Shown here: positions 26,004-33,708 of the stretch, piece after piece | Numbering within the stretch: the first letter of the stretch is position 1 | Layout: each line of letters begins with the position of its first letter | Source of the DNA: Candidatus Brocadiaceae bacterium | Lineage (GTDB): Bacteria; Planctomycetota; Brocadiia; Brocadiales; Brocadiaceae | Direction of reading: 5' to 3' | DNA: 49,334 bases | Assembly: GCA_015661205.1 (NCBI GenBank) | Contig: JACVXV010000003.1 | Coordinates: 1-49,334 of the forward strand | Notes under the pieces: model-generated | The model's database searches: none | The model's input: only the letters and a program-made list of their open reading frames with translations | Told to the model about the DNA's origin: nothing | Made by a program: the position numbers and the translations under genes

Positions 26004-26674
26004 TGCCTATGGCGGATATTTCTCGATTGGCTATGCTTGTGGAAGCGGGGGAAAACACGGACGCCGTAGCCGAGGCAGACCTATTGATATCCTTGGGAAT
26101 CCCTGCAAAAACGATCATAAATGAGGGATTAATCCCGGCGCTTCAATCCCTTAAAGACAAATGCACCACGGAAAATTTCCAGCTCCTTGACGTGCTACTT
26201 GCCTCACGCGCCATGTCCGAGGTCATAGACCAGGTAATAGCCCGGAAGCTTGAAGGCCACATGGACCTGATTGCAAACATGTATGAAGTAGCCAATAAAT
26301 CATTAACAAAAACAAAGACGCTCGTCATCGGTACCATCCAGGGCGACGTTCACGACCTGGGCAAACACCTCGTAGCCACCCTTTCAAGGATGTCCGGCAT
26401 AAAGGTCATTAATCTGGGGAAAGACGTGCCTCCTGAGGTCTTCGTTGAGGCGGCTGTCAGAGAGAAGGCCGACGTTATTGGTGTGTCGAGCCTGATGACC
26501 GTTTGCCTGCCTGCCATTAACGAAATCCGCCAACTGGCGCAAAAGAAGGCAATTTATCCCCGTATCGTTGCGGGAGGCGCAGCGGTCCAGCAGGTTGATG
26601 ATGGTTATCTGGACGTTGATTACATCGCCTTTGACGCATTTGACGGGATTAATTATTTTTTAAACGGTTGGTAA
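26003..26674 (+). CDS. Corrinoid-binding protein (MtbC/MtaC/MetH-cap type)
   Basis: A 223-residue methyl-carrier protein. Residues 1-100 form the helical cap (ADLLISLGIPAKTIINEGLIPAL; FQLLDVLLASRAMSEVID). Residues 105-220 are the Rossmann-like cobalamin domain with GDVHDLGK (114-121, axial His 117), VSSLMTVCLPAINE and IVAGGAA. Such proteins shuttle methyl groups between two methyltransferases. No methyltransferase partner is adjacent, and which substrate it serves is unknown. It is translationally coupled to the DUF1015 gene. With fhs, metK and ahcY nearby it points to a methyl-transfer theme. Confidence 0.9.
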   Translation: MPMADISRLAMLVEAGENTDAVAEADLLISLGIPAKTIINEGLIPALQSLKDKCTTENFQLLDVLLASRAMSEVIDQVIARKLEGHMDLIANMYEVANKSLTKTKTLVIGTIQGDVHDLGKHLVATLSRMSGIKVINLGKDVPPEVFVEAAVREKADVIGVSSLMTVCLPAINEIRQLAQKKAIYPRIVAGGAAVQQVDDGYLDVDYIAFDAFDGINYFLNGW

Positions 26675-26793
26675 GCTTACGGTTGAAATATGCCGTAGAG
26701 GCTTGAAAAGTCAATCAAATCGCCGGGTTGGGAAGAGTGGAAGCCGGTGTGTATAGAAAGAAGCCATCAGCGGCATTCACTTGCAGAACGAAG

Positions 26794-26822
26794 TGCTACC
26801 TCCTTCTGTAGCAGTTTTTTTA
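26794..26822 (+). terminator. Terminator after the DUF1015-corrinoid operon
   Basis: TGCTAC (26794-26799) pairs with GTAGCA (26808-26813) around an 8-base loop, followed at once by GTTTTTTT. It lies 120 bases after the operon and directly before a promoter for the next gene. Confidence 0.8.
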
Positions 26823-26851
26823 TTGACAACACCTAGTCACATGGCTAGACT
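26823..26851 (+). promoter_or_regulatory. Sigma-70-type promoter giving a leaderless transcript
   Basis: Perfect TTGACA (26823-26828) and TAGACT (26846-26851) are 17 bases apart. The expected start, about 7 bases after the -10 box, coincides with the ATG at 26858, and no Shine-Dalgarno precedes that ATG. The spacer holds CTAG...CTAG half-sites that could bind a regulator. Confidence 0.5.
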
Positions 26852-26857
26852 TTTAAC

Positions 26858-27346
26858 ATGAAAAAAATCATTATACTCCTATTCATTCTCGTTCCACTTT
26901 TCGCTAATGCCACTGCCTTTGCGATAGAAACTGCGTCAAGAATCAGCGACAGAGAGATAATTGAGGGGCTGACCACTATCCGTGGTGATATAAATGAATT
27001 ACGGGCAAATATCCGTGGCGAAGTCAACGAATTACGGGCAACTATTCATAGCGATGTAACCGAATTACGGACTGAAATAAAAAGATTAGATGAGGGGCAG
27101 AAGGCGCTTGAGAAGCGGTTTGATGGGCGGTTTGACGTCCTTCAATGGATGTTAGGGCTTTTCATAACCGTTGCCATTTCTTTGATGGGCATTATGGGCC
27201 GAATACTCTGGAGTCACCAGAAAAAACTGACACAAATTGAGACTTTTCTTGAAGCCCAGAAAGAGGAGATAGCATTCATAAAAATCCTCATCGTAAAACT
27301 ACAAAGCTTCATAGAGAAATTTTTCCCACCAAAAGGCGTTCTGTAA
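26858..27346 (+). CDS. Secreted/membrane coiled-coil protein, unknown function
   Basis: A 162-residue protein. Residues 1-22 are a signal peptide (KKIIILLFILVPLFANATAFA). Residues 40-85 are three 11-residue repeats (INELRANIRGE, VNELRATIHSD, VTELRTEIKRL), a right-handed-leaning undecad coiled coil. A transmembrane helix spans about 94-118 (MLGLFITVAISLMGIMGRILW), followed by a second amphipathic helix. The DNA has a matching 33-base tandem repeat, so copy number can change in frame. It probably lies mostly outside the cytoplasm, anchored by the helix. Family not recognised. It is transcribed alone. Confidence 0.7.
   Translation: MKKIIILLFILVPLFANATAFAIETASRISDREIIEGLTTIRGDINELRANIRGEVNELRATIHSDVTELRTEIKRLDEGQKALEKRFDGRFDVLQWMLGLFITVAISLMGIMGRILWSHQKKLTQIETFLEAQKEEIAFIKILIVKLQSFIEKFFPPKGVL
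26981..27079 (+). repeat. 33-bp tandem repeat, 3 units, coding
   Basis: Units 26981-27013, 27014-27046 and 27047-27079 share the core GAATTACGG at the same offset and encode the 11-residue coiled-coil repeats. Confidence 0.8.
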
Positions 27347-27838
27347 GCGATACCATGCCAAATCTCAGAGTAAACTATCCCCGAAACACCCAATAGGGAT
27401 GCAGTAATTACTAACATACCGTTTGTTAGGGGAAAGTTAATATCAAAGTTAAGCAAAGCGAATATCGAATATCGAACAAGGAATATCGAATAACGAAGTT
27501 CAAATCCAATACCCATTTGCTTTAAAACTACAGAGTGGTAGTAGCGACTGCCCACTACAGGTTGTTCTTCAATCTTTGAAAGCGAATGGTATAAAGCAAG
27601 GAATGATGAAGTTTTTGTTTTTCACTTCGACATTCAATATTCCTTGTTCGACATTCGCTTTTCCTTAATAAACGGTACATTGGGAATTACTGACTCCCAT
27701 AAGTCTCAGTATATTTGAGTCTGCTCGCCGCTATTACCCCACAAATAATGGTGACAAACTTTACCCGGCAAACCCGCTGTTTTTCTCTCTCGGGTTTGAG
27801 ATATTCTTTCTTTACCCTTCAGGCTCGTTCTGTTGGCG
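27347..27838. other. Non-coding region with a long imperfect inverted repeat
   Basis: The arms at 27458-27498 and 27625-27658 share TCGAACAAGGAATAT followed by TCGAAT-type steps, on opposite strands. They enclose about 125 bases, including GTAGTAGCGACTG/CCCACTAC. The arms are themselves built from the repeated word ATATCGAA. No gene is evident; the region lies between convergent genes (coiled-coil protein and aspC). Confidence 0.65.
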
Positions 27839-29029
27839 CTATCCATTGCTCAAAAATTTCTCGAAGCGGTCCATACCTTTTTCGATGTTCAGCATGGACG
27901 TTGCATACGATATCCTGATGTATTCGTCCGCGCCGAAGGGGGCGCCGGGGATGAATGCCACTTGCACTTTTTCGAGGAGCAGGTTTACCAGGTCAAATGA
28001 GTTCGTAACCGATTGTCCAGCTATTTTCCTTTGGTACAAGGCTGATACTTCAGGGAATGCGTAAAATGCGCCCGGGGGCATCAGGCACGATACGCCCGCT
28101 ATATTATTTAATCGATTGACAACGTATTTTCTTCGTTTGTCAAACTCGCAGACCATCGCGCTTACCGAATCCTGGCTACCCTTGAGTGCCTCCAATCCGG
28201 CCATCTGGGTGACGGAGTTTGCGCCGGAGGTAGTATGATCCTGGATGTTGGTAGCGGCCTTGATGACGTCTTCCGGTCCGGCGGCATAGCCTAACCGCCA
28301 ACCGGTCATTGCGTATACCTTTGAAAACCCATTTACGGTGATGACCTTTTTATAACATTCGTCACTAAATGAAGCCGGGCTAACGTGACGGGCGCCGTCA
28401 TACAGGATTTTTTCATAAATCTCGTCTGAAATAACGTACAGCCCCTTTTCTACCGCAAAAGTAACGATATCCCGAAGCTCTTTCTCCGTGTAGACCATGC
28501 CCGTCGGGTTGCTGGGGCTGTTCATAAAGAGCAATTTGGAGCGTGGAGTGATTACTTTGGCTAACGACTCCCTGGTAATCTTGAATTGTTCCTTCGCGGT
28601 GGTTTTTAGAAAAACCGGCTTGGCGCCGGACATAACGACCATTTCCGGATAACTCACCCAATACGGGGCAGGGATAATCGCTTCATCCCCTGCGTCGCAT
28701 AACACGAGTACGACGTTCAGGATAGACTGTTTTGCGCCCGCCGACACAATAACCTGCGAGGTGCCGTATTTCAGCTTGTTGTCTTTGAGAAGCTTTTCGC
28801 AGATGGCCTCTTTTAATTCTGGGGCGCCGGAGGTCGGGGTGTATTTGTTATAGCCATCTTTAATCGCCTTGATTGCGGCATTTTTGATGTTTTCAGGGAC
28901 GTCGAAGTCAGGCTCGCCCGCTCCGAAACCTATCACATCGATACCCTTTGCCTTGAGTTGTTTTGCCTTTGCCGTAATGGCAAGCGTTGCCGAAGTCTTT
29001 ACTTCATGGGCAATTCTTGATAATGCCAT
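27839..29029 (-). CDS. aspC: Class I aspartate-type aminotransferase
   Basis: A 396-residue PLP enzyme of the Ib aspartate aminotransferase group. The cofactor lysine is K237 in VNGFSKVYAMTGWRLGY. Other blocks are FGAGEPDFDVPENIKNAA, NKYTPTSGAPELKEAI, PAPYWVSYPEM, SNPTGMVY (PLP ring stack) and DEIYEKILYDG. C-terminal YIRISYATS carries the substrate-carboxylate Arg. It would make aspartate or, as in several related enzymes, arogenate from prephenate. GGAGAAAC lies just before ATG, 11 bases after the glcD stop, so the two form an operon. Confidence 0.93.
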   Translation of the reverse strand: MALSRIAHEVKTSATLAITAKAKQLKAKGIDVIGFGAGEPDFDVPENIKNAAIKAIKDGYNKYTPTSGAPELKEAICEKLLKDNKLKYGTSQVIVSAGAKQSILNVVLVLCDAGDEAIIPAPYWVSYPEMVVMSGAKPVFLKTTAKEQFKITRESLAKVITPRSKLLFMNSPSNPTGMVYTEKELRDIVTFAVEKGLYVISDEIYEKILYDGARHVSPASFSDECYKKVITVNGFSKVYAMTGWRLGYAAGPEDVIKAATNIQDHTTSGANSVTQMAGLEALKGSQDSVSAMVCEFDKRRKYVVNRLNNIAGVSCLMPPGAFYAFPEVSALYQRKIAGQSVTNSFDLVNLLLEKVQVAFIPGAPFGADEYIRISYATSMLNIEKGMDRFEKFLSNG

Positions 29030-29040
29030 AATTGTTTCTC

Positions 29041-30474
29041 CTATTGTAATGGTTGCTTGTTATTGGTTTGTGTAAAAATCTTTGCCGGATTTAATATCCC
29101 TTTTGGGTCTAATAACTGCTTAATGTTCCTCATGATCTGAAGCTCTTGTGGCGGTATCTCAAGGGGGACAAAAGCGGATTTTACGTTTCCAATGCCGTGT
29201 TCCCCGGAAATAGTCCCGCCGAGTTCTACCGTAGCGTGGAGTATCTCGTCAATCATCCCTTCCGCCATTGCCCGTTGTGATTTGCCGTCCTTATACATGA
29301 CGTTTACGTGGATGTTGCCGTCTCCGACGTGTCCGAAATTGGCGACCTTTAACAAGGGATACCGTTCGTTGATATCCGCTATTCGTTCCAAAATCTCCAA
29401 TATTTGGCTGCGTGGCACGCAGATGTCCTCGTTGATTTTAAAGGGGGCGATATTATAGAGCGCCGGGGAGATCGCACGCCTTACCTCCCACAGTGCATTG
29501 CGTTCCTGGCTGTTTTTTGCGGTAGTAACTTCCAGCGCGTGGTTTTCCACAACGATTTTTTCTATAAGAGAGGATTCGGTTGTAACGCTTGACGCCCGTC
29601 CGTCAACGTCTATGAGCAGAATGGCGTTGGTTTCTGCCGGGATTTTGAAAGCCCGGTTATAGGCCTTTATGCAATCAATGCTCGATTTGTCAATGAACTC
29701 AAGCGCCCTGGGCAAGAGATTGTTTGCAACGATTTGACTGGCGGTTTTAATCGCATCAGCCGGGGTTTGGAAAAAGGCCAGCAACGTTTCCACCGTTTCC
29801 GGGAGGGGAATCAGCTTAACCGTAATTTTCGTAAAAACACCCAGGGTACCTTCTGAGCCTACGAAAAGACGGGTAAGGTCGTAGCCGGTCACGCTTTTCA
29901 GTGTCTTGCGCCCCGTGTGAATAACGCTTCCATCCGCAAGCACTATCTCCAGCGCCAGGATGTAGTCCCTCGTAACGCCATATTTCAGTCCCGTAATGCC
30001 GCCGGAGCACTCGGCAACGTTGCCGCCGATGGTGGAAAAGGCCGCGCTTGCCGGATCCGGCGGATAAAAGAGCTTGTACCTGGCAACCTCGTTTTGCAAC
30101 GTTTGGGTGACGACGCCCGGCTCAACGGTGGCGGTAAGGTCTTCAGGCATAATCTCCATGATTCGGTTCATCCGGCTGAAATCAAGCACAATGCCGCCCA
30201 TCACGGGGACGGCCCCGCCGGTAAGCCCGGAACCAGCGCCGCGCGGGTATACCGGTATGTTGTGTTCATGCGCGAAACACAGAATCTTCGATACCTGTTG
30301 GGTTGTGCATGGCTGGGCGACTATGTCGGGCAGGTATTGTTGCTTGGAACCGTCACACGAGTAGCAGATGCGGTCCTCAAGGGTGGAAAGCACGTTTTTG
30401 CTTCCTACGATCCGGCGCATCACATCCGCCAGTTCGGGCGTTTTTAAAACCGTCTCACGATCTGCAATTATCAT
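29041..30474 (-). CDS. glcD: FAD-binding glycolate/D-lactate dehydrogenase subunit (GlcD-like)
   Basis: A 477-residue flavoprotein of the FAD-binding-4/FAD-oxidase-C type that oxidises 2-hydroxyacids. The FAD site is VYPRGAGSGLTGGAVPV with FSTIGGNVAECSGG, then GSEGTLGVFTKITVKL. The C-terminal domain has NFGHVGDGNIHVNV and SGEHGIGNVKSAFV. No GlcE or GlcF Fe-S subunit is adjacent, so it may be a stand-alone D-lactate or glycolate dehydrogenase. It is followed by aspC. Complete. Confidence 0.92.
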   Translation of the reverse strand: MIIADRETVLKTPELADVMRRIVGSKNVLSTLEDRICYSCDGSKQQYLPDIVAQPCTTQQVSKILCFAHEHNIPVYPRGAGSGLTGGAVPVMGGIVLDFSRMNRIMEIMPEDLTATVEPGVVTQTLQNEVARYKLFYPPDPASAAFSTIGGNVAECSGGITGLKYGVTRDYILALEIVLADGSVIHTGRKTLKSVTGYDLTRLFVGSEGTLGVFTKITVKLIPLPETVETLLAFFQTPADAIKTASQIVANNLLPRALEFIDKSSIDCIKAYNRAFKIPAETNAILLIDVDGRASSVTTESSLIEKIVVENHALEVTTAKNSQERNALWEVRRAISPALYNIAPFKINEDICVPRSQILEILERIADINERYPLLKVANFGHVGDGNIHVNVMYKDGKSQRAMAEGMIDEILHATVELGGTISGEHGIGNVKSAFVPLEIPPQELQIMRNIKQLLDPKGILNPAKIFTQTNNKQPLQ

Positions 30475-30981
30475 AAATTCCCTAAAAATATTTACCGGTG
30501 TCTAGCGAAAGACTTAAAGATTGAAGGCATCCACCCCGACCTTTTCGTATGATTACGCTTGAGTCATGCAGCAACCTTCAGTCTTCAGCCCATACGTGTT
30601 AAGCTAAGAAACGAAAAGGCGGACACACTCAACCTAACCGTATTAAGCAACACAGCCCCAAAGGGGCGCAATATGACAGCCCAGGGCAGCGCCCTGGGTT
30701 TGGCATTACGTTAGTAATACAAGCCCTGAAGGGGCGACATTGAGGGCAAAACGACGGTTCATTCCGCTATTACGCCCCTTCAGGGCTTGTCTGTTTTTCC
30801 GTGTCCCCAGGGCGTTGCCCTGGGCTGAGCTATTTCGCCCCTTCAGGGCTAACAGAAACAAAGGTAAGGTTTGGTGGTAATTATAGGTTTCTTAACTTAA
30901 CACGTATGGCCTTCAGTCTCTGTCAAAATAACGGTGGTTTACTTTATTACATTTTGAGAAATAAGTCAAATTCTTTTCAAT
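30475..30981. repeat. Repeat-rich intergenic region
   Basis: No gene is apparent. Between about 30656 and 30850 are paired palindromes: GCCCTGAAGGGGCG or its complement (about 30733, 30775, 30837; a variant at 30659) and CCCAGGGCAGCGCCCTGGG-type hairpins (about 30681 and 30806). The two halves are arranged in opposite orientation, so the whole could fold as a large cruciform. CTTAACACGTATGG and its reverse complement lie outside it, near 30893 and 30590. Confidence 0.7.
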
Positions 30982-31010
30982 TTGCAAAGGATGTGTAAAA
31001 TTGGTATAAA
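30982..31010 (+). promoter_or_regulatory. Promoter of the chemosensory cluster
   Basis: TTGCAA (30982-30987) and TATAAA (31005-31010) are 17 bases apart, about 50 bases before the first cheW gene, which has its own TAGGAGAAA ribosome-binding site. Confidence 0.45.
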
Positions 31011-31060
31011 GAAGTTTTGCAAATGATTTATAAAGCAATTTTACCGTTAGGAGAAATGGC

Positions 31061-31555
31061 ATGACAGATGGAAGTAAAAATCATGCTGTGGCAGATGTCC
31101 CACAGGGGAATACAGAGGAAGAAATACGGCAATTTATCGGCATACGTTTTGGAACGGAACTCTACGGCATTCCCATCGAAAAAACGAGAGAGATTACGAA
31201 GCCCCTCCAAATTACCGGTATTCCGGGAACGCTTCCCCATGTCAAGGGCTTGATGAACCTTCACGGGGAAATCCTGTGCGTTGTAGACGTTAAGATACTC
31301 CTCAATATGGGAAAGACTCTTGTGACGGAAAAGAGCCGGATTGTTGTGGTGAAAACCGGAGAAGGCCCGGTAGGGATTTTTTGCGATGAGGTTGCCGATA
31401 TATACGACATATTAACGAAAGATATAGAACCCCCACTTTCCACCTTGAGCAAAGAAATGGACGTCTCTATGAAAGGGCAGACTCAAACCCGTGACGGATT
31501 GATGGGCATCCTTGATATTGAAAAATTATTAATGAAGCAGGAGGAGGAGTCATGA
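31061..31555 (+). CDS. cheW: CheW-type adaptor (WspB/D-like)
   Basis: A 164-residue CheW-fold adaptor that links receptors to CheA. The first strand pair is FIGIRFGTELYGIPIEKTREI, followed by ITGIPGTLPHVKGLMNLHGEILCVVDVK, the canonical CheW core, and VGIFCDEVADIYDI. The first 25 residues are a charged extension. TAGGAGAAA gives a good ribosome-binding site. The stop overlaps the receptor start (ATGA, 31552-31555), so receptor and adaptor are cotranslated. It opens a Wsp-like cluster. Confidence 0.93.
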   Translation: MTDGSKNHAVADVPQGNTEEEIRQFIGIRFGTELYGIPIEKTREITKPLQITGIPGTLPHVKGLMNLHGEILCVVDVKILLNMGKTLVTEKSRIVVVKTGEGPVGIFCDEVADIYDILTKDIEPPLSTLSKEMDVSMKGQTQTRDGLMGILDIEKLLMKQEEES

Positions 31556-33694
31556 CGGACATCTTATGGAGTCTTATTATACCCCTTGCGATTATCCTGG
31601 TTTGTAATATTGTACTCTTTGTCTTGATTAAGACGAAGACCTTGCAAAGACTCAAGCTGAAAAAAAAACCTGATTATCATCCTGCTGGTGGTCACCCTGG
31701 TTCCGCTTTTCACTACCGGCTACGTCTCTCACCGAAAGATGTCTTCAGTTCTCCTTAACAACGTATGCGAAGACCTGCGTTCCATTGGTAGGACGCGCGC
31801 CCTCTTTATTGAAGAAAAGCTGGAAGAGGCAAAGATCGATACCGAGACCATTGCTAAAAATTGGATTGTAATGGAGGTCTTACGGCAGATATCCCTTGAA
31901 AAAACAAGCAAAACCGATCCGAATTTTGGCACACTATTCAAAAATGCACACGGGCACTTAAGCCGGATTGCATCAACAAAAGGATACGATGACATCATGC
32001 TGATCTCCGCCGAAGGGAAAATTGAGCTTACCTGCGATGAACATTCGGAAGAGGTGGGACTTGACGTCTCTTCCGAATACTACTTTAAAGAGGGGAAGGA
32101 GAAGACCCATTTTACCAGCCTGTTTTACAACAAGTTTGCCGGCAAAAATCTTTTGTATATCACCACCCCATGTTTTGACATGCAGGGGCGGTTTGCGGGA
32201 TGCGTTATCCTGGAAGTAGACTTGAAGAGGATTTACAATATCCTGCATGACCGCGAAGGGCTTGGGGAAACCGGGGAAAGCTATTTGGTCGATCGGGAAA
32301 AGTTTATGATCTCTGAATCGAGATTCATCAAAGACGCAATACTGCGAGTCAAAGTGGATTCCTACGGTGTGAATGAGGGTTTGAGCGGGAAGACGGGAGT
32401 CACCGTTTATCCGGACTACCGAAATACCCCTGTTTACGGCTCCTGGCACCCGATAAAGTACACCAATTGGGTATTGATCGTGGAGAAGGACGAGGCTGAG
32501 GCCTTTGCCCCGTTATGGGCAAATCAGGTGAATCACAGCATACTCTTATTTATAACAGTAATTATGGTGGTGGTTGTTGCAATATTTTCGGCGCGCGCTA
32601 CCGTGAAACCGGTGCAGGAATTAATCACGGTCTCAGAATATGTCCGTGAGGGACAGCTCGATAAAGACGTAAAAATACAATGTTATGACGAGATCGGCCT
32701 GCTGATAAACGTGTTTAATAAGCTGATAAGGGATATGCGCTTGTTGGCGGAACAGGCTATGGTTATTTCCCGTGGTGATCTTACCGTGAATATCGAATCG
32801 AAGGGAGACCTTGCAAGCGCATTTGTTAAAATGCTGGGAAGCTTGCGTACTTTGATAAAGCAGACACAAGGGTCTATTACCCGCTTATCTTCGGTTTCCA
32901 TGGAAATGCTATCCAGCACGGAAGAACAAGCCAGCGGGAGCGCGGAACTTGCCGCCTCGGTGGGTGAGATAACTGCAACGGTAGAGGAGCTCTCCAGTTC
33001 TGCAAAACAGGTTGCCGCCAGTGCGGAGTCTGTGGCAAAAATTGCCGGTGACTCAGAAACAACGGGTAACCAGGGCAGGGAATGCATTTCATCCTCCATT
33101 CACATTATGGAAGAGATCAAGGAGACGACAAAGGATAGTATGAAAAAGGTGGCCTCGTTTAGTGAGAAATCACAAAAAATCGGAGACGTGCTGGGTATGA
33201 TTAGGGGAATTGCATCGGAAACGCACCTCCTTGCCTTGAATGCCTCGATTGAGGCGTCATCCGCCGGGGAATTCGGTAAACGGTTTGGCGTGGTGGCGGG
33301 TGAGGTGAGAAGGCTTGCGGAACGGACAAAGACTTATGCGGAAGAAATTAAAAACGTCGTTTCTGAAATCCAGGTATCCACCAACGCCGCGGTTCTATCC
33401 ATCGAACAAAACGTAAGGAACGTAGATAAGGGTGTGGATGTAATTCGGGAGGCTGGGCAGGCGATTGAATCAAATTTGGGATTGATTCAGAAGACGTCGG
33501 ATGCATCCCGGCAAATTGTCATGGCGACACAGCAGCAGAGAAGCGCTACGGAACAGGTAGCGGGAACGATGAAAGAGATATCCGAGGTGGTAAAGCAAGC
33601 GGCGGCCGGTTTGAAGCAATCCGCAGCCGCAGTTGCCGAGTTGAACACCCTGGCGGATGAGCTAAAAGAAACGGTCAAACACTTTAAGGCCTGA
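31552..33694 (+). CDS. Methyl-accepting chemotaxis receptor, frame broken at an A9 tract
   Basis: Read through one frameshift this is a 713-residue receptor. The first frame begins ATG 31552 (MTDILWSLIIPLAIILVCN) and runs to the A9 tract at 31660-31668; the rest continues in the next frame (LIIILLVVTLVPLFTTGYV). The neighbouring paralogue is continuous through this point, with the equivalent of eight As. Order: two N-terminal membrane helices, an extracytoplasmic Cache-like sensor (about 60-325), a third helix, HAMP, a second HAMP-like segment of 36 residues absent from the paralogue, then the signalling coiled coil with the tip IASETHLLALNASIEASSAGE. As sequenced, only translation from ATG 31688 or slippage would give a near-complete product. 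Confidence 0.85.
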
Positions 33695-33708
33695 AAAGGA
33701 GAGCAATT

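Noticed and set aside
26675-26793. Cobalamin riboswitch
   Set aside because: GGGAAG and GCCGGTG segments are reminiscent, but the region follows the corrinoid gene, lacks the conserved B12-box spacing as far as I can see, and ends in a plain terminator.
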